Part shown: one piece after another, positions 1 to 12,400 of the stretch | How positions within the stretch are numbered: the stretch's first letter is position 1 | Layout: each line of letters opens with the position of its first letter | Source of the DNA: Ampullaceana balthica | Lineage: Eukaryota; Mollusca; Gastropoda; Lymnaeidae | DNA: 64,000 nucleotides | Direction: 5' to 3' | NCBI GenBank assembly: GCA_944989445.1 | Contig: CALYLW010000019.1 | Coordinates: 2,474,648-2,538,647 of the forward strand | The notes under the pieces: generated by a model | Told to the model about the DNA's origin: nothing | Seen by the model: the letters and a program-made list of their open reading frames with translations, nothing else | Databases searched by the model: none | Translations under genes and position numbers: made by a program

Positions 1-384
1 TTTTAAATTTCCTAAATCTGTGCCCTAATCAAATAGTAAAAAGTCAAGAAACTAAATTAGACTCTTAAAATATATTGTCAAATTAGATTTTTTTTTATAT
101 TGACTTTTTTCTTTGAAAACATTGTGTGCAGCTATTGAAAGACCCAACTAAGACCTGAATAAAACACCAGCGGTCAGGGTCAGTTTTGTAGGTTACCAAA
201 TACGAATCTAGAACTTGACATTTATTCATTTTTTAAACATTTCTCGCACTAAAAAAATGTTTGCAATCACACATCTGCATTCCATTCTACTTCTTCCTGC
301 TACTTAAAAAACAAGGCAATATTAATATACTTTTGATCATTTGAATTCTGTAATGTAGAATAAATGACAGATAAAATCTTTCAG
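1..384. other. Intron sequence upstream of first visible exon
   Basis: AT-rich sequence with no open frame or repeat that I can support. It ends in a T-rich tract and CAG acceptor at 382-384 that serves the exon beginning at 385. It is presumably intron of the gene whose 5' part lies outside the window. Confidence 0.5.
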
Positions 385-490
385 AGAAACATCTGGAGAC
401 AACAAGCTTCATCTCTTTGTTTCACCCCCCAAGTCTGCCAGCCTGCGGAGAAACATATCTCCCAGTTCTCTGGATCCCGACGCCAGTCAA
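385..490 (+). CDS. Gene 1, first visible exon
   Basis: A TTTCAG acceptor ends at 384 and a GTAAGT donor starts at 491. After one leftover base, 35 codons are open and include KLHLFVSPPKSASLRRN. The exon ends in phase 0, as the next exon requires. It is too short to stand out as an ORF and is supported by splice sites and frame. Confidence 0.7.
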
Positions 491-3400
491 GTAAGTTTGG
501 GAGATATTTGGAAAAGCAGTGATGAAATCTGGCCATGCCAGTGGCTACCATAGAATCAGCTGATAGACAGCACTGGCATTGACACCACCGGCATAACAGC
601 ACTGGCATTGACACCACCGGCAATGACAGCACTGGCATTGACACCACCGGCAATGACAGCACTGACATTGACACCACCGGCAATAGCAGCACTGGCATTG
701 AATCACCGGCAATGACAGCACTGGCATTGACACCACCGGCAATGACAGCACTCGCATTGACACCACTGTGGCAGCAAACTTTGTATGTGGTGTAGGCAAC
801 CACCTCTGTTTGTGGTGTAGCCAACCACCTCTGTATGTGGTGTAGCCAACCACCTCTGTATGTGGTGTGGCCAACCACCTCTGTATGTGGTGTAGCCAAC
901 CACCTCTGTATGTGGTGTACCCAACCACCTCTGTATGTGGTGTAGCCAACCACCTCTGTATGTGGTGTGGCCAACCACCTCTGTGTGTGGTGTAGCCAAC
1001 CACCTATGTATGTGGTGTAACCTTGTATATTTTAAAGTTTCAACATTATTTTAAATATAGACAAAAAAATTTAGATAATAAAGTGTTTATATAGTTTCAC
1101 TTATAAGTTCTGTTTGTTTCCACAGTCTAAAAAAAGTCTCTCCAAAAGCCTGCGCCCAAACAGCAAAAAAAGCTCAGATACAAACTCATACAGAGGGGCT
1201 AGGCTAGAGGACGATTTTGTGAGCAGCAGCGAAGACGATCCGCTGGCTGGCGCAGACATGCTGCATCATCATCCAATGAGAATGCGACGGGCGGCGGGGA
1301 GTGCTGGAAGTGCCACATCACAACACGGCCGTCACAATGGCTATGACAGCAAAAACTACGTCACGCTGACATCCAATCCCAAACCCAGAAGTCAGTCTGG
1401 CGGAATCAGGTCAAGGCCAATGCCCAAAAACTCCACCAGCCCCGACCAGAAGCCCGTCTTTGACCCGAGGGCTTACTCTGACAGCCGAGACAGGGACAGC
1501 GTGACGAGAATGAGCAAGAAGTCGCTAAGGGAGATAACTAACCCAAAGAATGAGGTCACCATGTCTACATCGGAGGTACGATCTTTAGCTGAACTTTTAG
1601 TAACTAAAAAATTATGTTAAAAAAAGCATCCTAAGAGCTTGAGCGGTTTATAAATGTATTAACAGAATGTAAGAAGATTTATTTACTAACAGTCTCCTGT
1701 TTACAAATCTCAGCACTATTGGTTTGTTTGTTTAAACGGCAGAAGCCTTATGAGGCCACCAAATACATGATGGCAGATGTGACAGAGTCCTTCGAGACCC
1801 GGATGTACGAGAGTATGAGGCGACAGGGAGAGGAGGTGCTGCAGAGGGTGTCCCCCACCCCCAACTACGGTCAGGCACCGCAGACGCTGCGTGGCTCTCA
1901 TCACTACCAGACGCCATCAGAACTGACGAGCCACCATTGCAGTGAGTCCCCGGCGACCACGAGTGATGACGACACCAGCTTCAGCACATGGAAAGCACCT
2001 GTAAGCCGTGTGTCACTTTGAATAGATAACAGTAGTGATGTAGGAAATTAGGTTATTTCTATGTGGTGTCCCATTGGTCAGCTTCTTTGGGCCCACAAAC
2101 CAAGTGTTGTATATGATGTCCCATTGGTCAGCCTCCTTGGGCCCACAAACCAAGTGTTGTATATGATGTCCCATTGGTCAACTTCTTTGGGCCCACAAAC
2201 CAAGTGTTGTATATGATGTCCCATTGGTCAGCCTCTTTGGGTCCACAAACCATGTGTTGTATATGATGTCCCATTGGTCAGCCTCTTTGGGCCCACAAAC
2301 CATGTGTTGTATATGATGTCCCATTGGTCAGCCTCTTTGGGCCCACAAACCATGTGTTGTATATGATGTCCCATTGGTCAGCTTCTTTGGTCCCACAAAC
2401 CAATATGGGTGTATTCTTGCATATAGAAAGCCAGTAATTTCAATATCTAAATTCCTGTTATGATTAGCACTGTTAAAGTGTATCTTGTACTAATTTGGTT
2501 TAAAAACTTTGTATTGACAATTACAATCTGCCAAAAGAATATCAATATACATTTTATTTATTACATTCGTCTTATGTGGCAATTATATTTTAATAGTTAA
2601 AACAGTGAATCCAAATGTGTTATTGAATTTTGTCTGGTTTTCTTTAGCCTCAGAAAAAAACAAAACAAATTAGAATTCAATGCTTTAGGGTCATTGAATG
2701 TATAGATGACCTAATTGACCATATTTTATACATTGAATGTATAGATGACCTAATTGACCATATTTTTTAAAACATTGAATTTATAGATGACCTAATTGAC
2801 ACAATATTTTATACAGGGTTTGAACCAGACACCTCACAACTACCAGGATGAGATGAAATCAAGGAGAAGCAGTGACACGCTAACATCATCAAACCCTAGG
2901 TGAGTACAAATGTTTTTTTTTGGTTTGGATTTTTATAGCAGCTGTAATTTTCTAGTAATAGCATTTTGTGTAATGGTGTGTAACGTTCCTGGATTTGTAA
3001 ACTTCTGATTACTGTGCCATATATTCATGTAAGGAGTTTAAACAAGGAGTCAGACAAAGGAACTTGAACTAGTTCTGTATGTGTATATTGGTTCTGTATT
3101 TGTATTTTGGTTCTGTATCTGTATATTAGTTATGAATCTGTTTGACTGGCTCTGTATCTATTTGACTGATGCTGTATCATTTGACTGATGCTGTATCTAC
3201 TGACCTGTATCTACTGACCCTGTATCTACTGACCCTGTATCTACTTACCCTGTATCTACTGACCCTGTATCTACTGACCCTGTATCTACTGACCCTGTAT
3301 CTACTGACCCTGTATCTACTGACCCTGTATCTACTGACCCTGTATCTCCTGACCCTGTATCTCCTGACCCTGTATCTACTGGCCCTGTATCTCCTGACCC

Positions 3401-6400
3401 TGTGTCTACTGGCCCTGTATCTACTGGCCCTGTATCTACTGGCCCTGTATCTCCTGACCCTGTATCTACTGACCCTGTGTCTACTGGCCCTGTATCTACT
3501 GACCCATGTCTATTCTCCCAGGGATTGGAGTGGAGTGATGAGTCCCCCTATAGGTCCACTGTCCCATGTCCAAGACTTGCAGGGAACAATGGAAGGAATC
3601 TCTGACGACTTGTCAGATGATGCTCATCATGGTGAGTACCTTCTGTGTTGGAATGCAGTCGGTCTAGGGTTTTACTGTAGGAAACTAAAGGATTTTTCTG
3701 TGTTGGAATGCAGTCGGTCTAGGGTTTTACTGTAGGAAACTAAAGGATTTTTCTGTGTTGGAATGCAGTCGGTCTAGGGTTTTACTGTAGGAAACTAAAG
3801 GATTTTTCTGTGTTGGAATGCAGTCGGGTCTAGGGTTTTACTGTAGGAAACTAAAGGATTTTTCTGTGTTGGAATGCAGTCGGGTCTAGGGTTTTACTGT
3901 AGGAAACTAAAGGATTTTTCTGTGTTGGAATGCAGTGGGTCTAGGGTTTTACTGTAGGAAACTAAAGGATTTTTCTGTGTTGGAATGCAGTCGGTCTAGG
4001 GTTTTACTGTAGGAAACTAAAGGATTTTTCTGTGTTGGAATGCAGTCGGGTCTAGGGTTTTACTGTAGGAAACTAAAGGATTTTTCTGTGTTGGAATGCA
4101 GTCGGGTCTAGGGTTTTACTGTAGGAAACTAAAGGATTTTTCTGTGTTGGAATGCAGTGGGTCTAGGGTTTTACTGTAGGAAACTAAAGGATTTTTCTGT
4201 GTTGGAATGCAGTCGGGTCTAGGGTTTTACTGTAGGAAACTAAAGGATTTTTCTGTGTTGGAATGCAGTCGGTCTAGGGTTTTACTGTAGGAAACTAAAG
4301 GATTTTTCTGTGTTGGAATGCAGTCGGGTCTAGGGTTTTACTGTAGGAAACTAAAGGATTTTTCTGTGTTGGAATGCAGTCGGTCTAGGGTTTTACTGTA
4401 GGAAACTAAAGGATTTTTCTGTGTTGGAATGCAGTCGGGTCTAGGGTTTTACTGTAGGAAACTAAAGGATTTTTCTGTGTTGGAATGCAGTGGGTCTAGG
4501 GTTTTACTGTAGGAAACTAAAGGATTTTTCTGTGTTGGAATGCAGTCGGGTCTAGGGTTTTACTGTAGGAAACTAAAGGATTTTTCTGTGTTGGAATGCA
4601 GTCGGGTCTAGGGTTTTACTGTAGGAAACTAAAGGATTTTTCTGTGTTGGAATGCAGTCGGGTCTAGGGTTTTACTGTAGGAAACTAAAGGATTTTTCTG
4701 TGTTGGAATGCAGTCGGTCTAGGGTTTTACTGTAGGAAACTAAAGGATTTTTCTGTGTTGGAATGCAGTCGGTCTAGGGTTTTACTGTAGGAAACTAAAG
4801 GATTTTTCTGTGTTGGAATGCAGTCGGGTCTAGGGTTTTACTGTAGGAAACTAAAGGATTTTTCTGTGTTGGAATGCAGTCGGGTCTAGGGTTTTACTGT
4901 AGGAAACTAAAGGATTTTTCTGTGTTGGAATGCAGTCGGTCTAGGGTTTTACTGTAGGAAACTAAAGGATTTTTCTGTGTTGGAATGCAGTGGGTCTAGG
5001 GTTTTACTGTAGGAAACTAAAGGATTTTTCTGTGTTGGAATGCAGTCGGGTCTAGGGTTTTACTGTAGGAAACTAAAGGATTTTTCTGTGTTGGAATGCA
5101 GTCGGGTCTAGGGTTTTACTGTAGGAAACTAAAGGATTTTTCTGTGTTGGAATGCAGTCGGGTCTAGGGTTTTACTGTAGGAAACTAAAGGATTTTTCTG
5201 TGTTGGAATGCAGTGGGTCTAGGGTTTTACTGTAGGAAACTAAAGGATTTTTCTGTGTTGGAATGCAGTCGGTCTAGGGTTTTACTGTAGGAAACTAAAG
5301 GATTTTTCTGTGTTGGAATGCAGTCGGTCTAGGGTTTTACTGTAGGAAACTAAAGGATTTTTCTGTGTTGGAATGCAGTCGGTCTAGGGTTTTACTGTAG
5401 GAAACTAAAGGATTTTTCTGTGTTGGAATGCAGTCGGTCTAGGGTTTTACTGTAGGAAACTAAAGGATTTTTCTGTGTTGGAATGCAGTCGGGTCTAGGG
5501 TTTTACTGTAGGAAACTAAAGGATTTTTCTGTGTTGGAATGCAGTCGGGTCTAGGGTTTTACTGTAGGAAACTAAAGGATTTTTCTGTGTTGGAATGCAG
5601 TCGGGTCTAGGGTTTTACTGTAGGAAACTAAAGGATTTTTCTGTGTTGGAATGCAGTCGGGTCTAGGGTTTTACTGTAGGAAACTAAAGGATTTTTCTGT
5701 GTTGGAATGCAGTGGGTCTAGGGTTTTACTGTAGGAAACTAAAGGATTTTTCTGTGTTGGAATGCAGTCGGGTCTAGGGTTTTACTGTAGGAAACTAAAG
5801 GATTTTTCTGTGTTGGAATGCAGTCGGTCTAGGGTTTTACTGTAGGAAACTAAAGGATTTTTCTGTGTTGGAATGCAGTCGGTCTAGGGTTTTACTGTAG
5901 GAAACTAAAGGATTTTTCTGTGTTGGAATGCAGTCGGTCTAGGGTTTTACTGTAGGAAACTAAAGGATTTTTCTGTGTTGGAATGCAGTCGGTCTAGGGT
6001 TTTACTGTAGGAAACTAAAGGATTTTTCTGTGTTGGAATGCAGTCGGTCTAGGGTTTTACTGTAGGAAACTAAAGGATTTTTCTGTGTTGGAATGCAGTC
6101 GGGTCTAGGGTTTTACTGTAGGAAACTAAAGGATTTTTCTGTGTTGGAATGCAGTCGGGTCTAGGGTTTTACTGTAGGAAACTAAAGGATTTTTCTGTGT
6201 TGGAATGCAGTCGGGTCTAGGGTTTTACTGTAGGAAACTAAAGGATTTTTCTGTGTTGGAATGCAGTCGGGTCTAGGGTTTTACTGTAGGAAACTAAAGG
6301 ATTTTTCTGTGTTGGAATGCAGTGGGTCTAGGGTTTTACTGTAGGAAACTAAAGGATTTTTCTGTGTTGGAATGCAGTCGGTCTAGGGTTTTACTGTAGG

Positions 6401-9400
6401 AAACTAAAGGATTTTTCTGTGTTGGAATGCAGTCGGTCTAGGGTTTTACTGTAGGAAACTAAAGGATTTTTCTGTGTTGGAATGCAGTCGGTCTAGGGTT
6501 TTACTGTAGGAAACTAAAGGATTTTTCTGTGTTGGAATGCAGTCGGTCTAGGGTTTTACTGTAGGAAACTAAAGGATTTTTCTGTGTTGGAATGCAGTCG
6601 GTCTAGGGTTTTACTGTAGGAAACTAAAGGATTTTTCTGTGTTGGAATGCAGTCGGTCTAGGGTTTTACTGTAGGAAACTAAAGGATTTTTCTGTGTTGG
6701 AATGCAGTCGGGTCTAGGGTTTTACTGTAGGAAACTAAAGGATTTTTCTGTGTTGGAATGCAGTCGGGTCTAGGGTTTTACTGTAGGAAACTAAAGGATT
6801 TTTCTGTGTTGGAATGCAGTCGGTCTAGGGTTTTACTGTAGGAAACTAAAGGATTTTTCTGTGTTGGAATGCAGTCGGGTCTAGGGTTTTACTGTAGGAA
6901 ACTAAAGGATTTTTCTGTGTTGGAATGCAGTGGGTCTAGGGTTTTACTGTAGGAAACTAAAGGATTTTTCTGTGTTGGAATGCAGTCGGTCTAGGGTTTT
7001 ACTGTAGGAAACTAAAGGATTTTTCTGTGTTGGAATGCAGTCGGGTCTAGGGTTTTACTGTAGGAAACTAAAGGATTTTTCTGTGTTGGAATGCAGTCGG
7101 GTCTAGGGTTTTACTGTAGGAAACTAAAGGATTTTTCTGTGTTGGAATGCAGTCGGTCTAGGGTTTTACTGTAGGAAACTAAAGGATTTTTCTGTGTTGG
7201 AATGCAGTCGGTCTAGGGTTTTACTGTAGGAAACTAAAGGATTTTTCTGTGTTGGAATGCAGTCGGGTCTAGGGTTTTACTGTAGGAAACTAAAGGATTT
7301 TTCTGTGTTGGAATGCAGTCGGTCTAGGGTTTTACTGTAGGAAACTAAAGGATTTTTCTGTGTTGGAATGCAGTCGGGTCTAGGGTTTTACTGTAGGAAA
7401 CTAAAGGATTTTTCTGTGTTGGAATGCAGTGGGTCTAGGGTTTTACTGTAGGAAACTAAAGGATTTTTCTGTGTTGGAATGCAGTCGGTCTAGGGTTTTA
7501 CTGTAGGAAACTAAAGGATTTTTCTGTGTTGGAATGCAGTCGGGTCTAGGGTTTTACTGTAGGAAACTAAAGGATTTTTCTGTGTTGGAATGCAGTCGGT
7601 CTAGGGTTTTACTGTAGGAAACTAAAGGATTTTTCTGTGTTGGAATGCAGTCGGTCTAGGGTTTTACTGTAGGAAACTAAAGGATTTTTCTGTGTTGGAA
7701 TGCAGTCGGTCTAGGGTTTTACTGTAGGAAACTAAAGGATTTTTCTGTGTTGGAATGCAGTCGGTCTAGGGTTTTACTGTAGGAAACTAAAGGATTTTTC
7801 TGTGTTGGAATGCAGTCGGGTCTAGGGTTTTACTGTAGGAAACTAAAGGATTTTTCTGTGTTGGAATGCAGTCGGGTCTAGGGTTTTACTGTAGGAAACT
7901 AAAGGATTTTTCTGTGTTGGAATGCAGTCGGGTCTAGGGTTTTACTGTAGGAAACTAAAGGATTTTTCTGTGTTGGAATGCAGTCGGGTCTAGGGTTTTA
8001 CTGTAGGAAACTAAACTTCAAAAAATATAATTCATATTCTTACAATTCTAAAACCATACTTCCCCAACATTCAAAAACATATAATTAAATCCCTACCTTA
8101 ACTTTAAAACATACTTCCACCACCTTCAAAAAATTTATTTCCTTCCCTACTTATCATTTTAAACTATACTTCCCCACAACTTCAAAAACATATAATTTCC
8201 ATCTACTTACCTTTAAAACCATACTTCCCCACCTTCAAAAACTATAATTCCATCCTACTTACACTTTAAAACATACTTCCCCACCCTTCAAAAACAATAT
8301 ATTCAATCCTATTTACATTTTAAAACATACTTCCCCACCTACTCAAAACTAATTCTAATCTCTACTTACACTTAAATCATACTTCCCCAACTTCATTTTA
8401 TACATCTCATCCTCCTATTTACACTTTAAAACATACTTCCCCACCCTTCAAAAACATATAATTCCATCTATTAACTTTAAAACCATACTTCCCCACCCTT
8501 CAAAAACTATAATTCCATCCTATTACATTTAAAACATACTTCCCACCTTCAAAAACATATAATCCATCCTATTACACTTTAAAACCATACTTCCCCACCT
8601 TCAAAAACATATAATTCCATCCTACTTACACTTTAAAACATACTCCCCCACCCTTCAAAAACCATATAATTCCATCCCTATTTACACTTTAAAACATACT
8701 TACACTCTTCAAAACATATATTCACCTATTATGATGTGAGTGTGTACACCCATACTTCCCCCACCCTCAAAAACATAACTACAATCTACATAACACAAAA
8801 AAACCCAACCCAACCACACCAAAAAAAACAAAACCCCCACCAACCAACCCACCACACAACAAAACCAAACCCACACAAAAACCCCCCACACAACAAAAAC
8901 CAAACAACAAACTTCCCCACAAATAACAACCAAAACCTAAAAATACACTTAAAAACCACCCACATCCCAAACAAACAATCAAATTCTAACATAAACTTAA
9001 AAATACTTCCCACCCTTAAAAAATATAATTCATCTACTTAACTTTAAAAACCATACTCCACCCTTCAAAAAAATCTAATTCCATCTATTTTAACTTTAAA
9101 ACATAAACTTCCACCCTTCAAAAACATATAATTCATCTATTTAATTTAAAAATACTTCACCCTTCAAAAAAATATAATATCCATTTTTTAAATTTAAAAC
9201 ATACTCCTACCCTTAAAATATATAATTCCATCCCTATTTTCATTTAAAACATAATTCCATCATTCAATAACATTTAATTCATCATATTTACACTTTAAAA
9301 ATAATTCCACAAAAGTAAAAAAATATAATTCCAATCCCTATTTAAATTTAAAAATACATACTTACCCAAAATACATAATAATCTATTTTTAAATATATTA

Positions 9401-12400
9401 ATTTATAAAATTACTCCCAACCTTCATAATTATATATGTAATGCAGTCGGTCTAGGGTTTTACTGTAGGAAACTAAAGGATTTTTCTGTGTTGGAATGCA
9501 GTCGGGTCTAGGGTTTTACTGTAGGAAACTAAAGGATTTTTCTGTGTTGGAATGCAGTCGGGTCTAGGGTTTTACTGTAGGAAACTAAAGGATTTTTCTG
9601 TGTTGGAATGCAGTCGGTCTAGGGTTTTACTGTAGGAAACTAAAGGATTTTTCTGTGTTGGAATGCAGTCGGGTCTAGGGTTTTACTGTAGGAAACTAAA
9701 GGATTTTTCTGTGTTGGAATGCAGTCGGGTCTAGGGTTTTACTGTAGGAAACTAAAGGATTTTTCTGTGTTGGAATGCAGTCGGTCTAGGGTTTTACTGT
9801 AGGAAACTAAAGGATTTTTCTGTGTTGGAATGCAGTCGGGTCTAGGGTTTTACTGTAGGAAACTAAAGGATTTTTCTGTGTTGGAATGCAGTCGGGTCTA
9901 GGGTTTTACTGTAGGAAACTAAAGGATTTTTCTGTGTTGGAATGCAGTCGGGTCTAGGGTTTTACTGTAGGAAACTAAAGGATTTTTCTGTGTTGGAATG
10001 CAGTCGGGTCTAGGGTTTTACTGTAGGAAACTAAAGGATTTTTCTGTGTTGGAATGCAGTGGGTCTAGGGTTTTACTGTAGGAAACTAAAGGATTTTTCT
10101 GTGTTGGAATGCAGTCGGGTCTAGGGTTTTACTGTAGGAAACTAAAGGATTTTTCTGTGTTGGAATGCAGTCGGTCTAGGGTTTTACTGTAGGAAACTAA
10201 AGGATTTTTCTGTGTTGGAATGCAGTCGGTCTAGGGTTTTACTGTAGGAAACTAAAGGATTTTTCTGTGTTGGAATGCAGTCGGGTCTAGGGTTTTACTG
10301 TAGGAAACTAAAGGATTTTTCTGTGTTGGAATGCAGTCGGTCTAGGGTTTTACTGTAGGAAACTAAAGGATTTTTCTGTGTTGGAATGCAGTCGGGTCTA
10401 GGGTTTTACTGTAGGAAACTAAAGGATTTTTCTGTGTTGGAATGCAGTGGGTCTAGGGTTTTACTGTAGGAAACTAAAGGATTTTTCTGTGTTGGAATGC
10501 AGTCGGGTCTAGGGTTTTACTGTAGGAAACTAAAGGATTTTTCTGTGTTGGAATGCAGTCGGGTCTAGGGTTTTACTGTAGGAAACTAAAGGATTTTTCT
10601 GTGTTGGAATGCAGTCGGTCTAGGGTTTTACTGTAGGAAACTAAAGGATTTTTCTGTGTTGGAATGCAGTCGGGTCTAGGGTTTTACTGTAGGAAACTAA
10701 AGGATTTTTCTGTGTTGGAATGCAGTCGGGTCTAGGGTTTTACTGTAGGAAACTAAAGGATTTTTCTGTGTTGGAATGCAGTCGGTCTAGGGTTTTACTG
10801 TAGGAAACTAAAGGATTTTTCTGTGTTGGAATGCAGTCGGGTCTAGGGTTTTACTGTAGGAAACTAAAGGATTTTTCTGTGTTGGAATGCAGTCGGGTCT
10901 AGGGTTTTACTGTAGGAAACTAAAGGATTTTTCTGTGTTGGAATGCAGTGGGTCTAGGGTTTTACTGTAGGAAACTAAAGGATTTTTCTGTGTTGGAATG
11001 CAGTCGGGTCTAGGGTTTTACTGTAGGAAACTAAAGGATTTTTCTGTGTTGGAATGCAGTCGGGTCTAGGGTTTTACTGTAGGAAACTAAAGGATTTTTC
11101 TGTGTTGGAATGCAGTCGGGTCTAGGGTTTTACTGTAGGAAACTAAAGGATTTTTCTGTGTTGGAATGCAGTCGGTCTAGGGTTTTACTGTAGGAAACTA
11201 AAGGATTTTTCTGTGTTGGAATGCAGTCGGTCTAGGGTTTTACTGTAGGAAACTAAAGGATTTTTCTGTGTTGGAATGCAGTCGGTCTAGGGTTTTACTG
11301 TAGGAAACTAAAGGATTTTTCTGTGTTGGAATGCAGTCGGTCTAGGGTTTTACTGTAGGAAACTAAAGGATTTTTCTGTGTTGGAATGCAGTCGGTCTAG
11401 GGTTTTACTGTAGGAAACTAAAGGATTTTTCTGTGTTGGAATGCAGTCGGGTCTAGGGTTTTACTGTAGGAAACTAAAGGATTTTTCTGTGTTGGAATGC
11501 AGTGGGTCTAGGGTTTTACTGTAGGAAACTAAAGGATTTTTCTGTGTTGGAATGCAGTGGGTCTAGGGTTTTACTGTAGGAAACTAAAGGATTTTTCTGT
11601 GTTGGAATGCAGTCGGGTCTAGGGTTTTACTGTAGGAAACTAAAGGATTTTTCTGTGTTGGAATGCAGTCGGTCTAGGGTTTTACTGTAGGAAACTAAAG
11701 GATTTTTCTGTGTTGGAATGCAGTCGGGTCTAGGGTTTTACTGTAGGAAACTAAAGGATTTTTCTGTGTTGGAATGCAGTGGGTCTAGGGTTTTACTGTA
11801 GGAAACTAAAGGATTTTTCTGTGTTGGAATGCAGTCGGTCTAGGGTTTTACTGTAGGAAACTAAAGGATTTTTCTGTGTTGGAATGCAGTCGGGTCTAGG
11901 GTTTTACTGTAGGAAACTAAAGGATTTTTCTGTGTTGGAATGCAGTCGGTCTAGGGTTTTACTGTAGGAAACTAAAGGATTTTTCTGTGTTGGAATGCAG
12001 TCGGGTCTAGGGTTTTACTGTAGGAAACTAAAGGATTTTTCTGTGTTGGAATGCAGTCGGTCTAGGGTTTTACTGTAGGAAACTAAAGGATTTTTCTGTG
12101 TTGGAATGCAGTCGGGTCTAGGGTTTTACTGTAGGAAACTAAAGGATTTTTCTGTGTTGGAATGCAGTCGGGTCTAGGGTTTTACTGTAGGAAACTAAAG
12201 GATTTTTCTGTGTTGGAATGCAGTGGGTCTAGGGTTTTACTGTAGGAAACTAAAGGATTTTTCTGTGTTGGAATGCAGTCGGGTCTAGGGTTTTACTGTA
12301 GGAAACTAAAGGATTTTTCTGTGTTGGAATGCAGTGGGTCTAGGGTTTTACTGTAGGAAACTAAAGGATTTTTCTGTGTTGGAATGCAGTCGGTCTAGGG

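Noticed and set aside
381..1003. Long minus-strand frames
   Set aside because: They are products of 25-bp and 30-bp minisatellites inside an intron of a + strand gene.
3169..3520. TLYLL-repeat membrane protein
   Set aside because: It is a 15-bp minisatellite in an intron; only the last part of this frame (3522-3631) is exon.
8709..9041. Frames in the A/C-rich block
   Set aside because: Low-complexity Pro/Thr/Asn or Val/Trp/Phe composition from a degenerate repeat.
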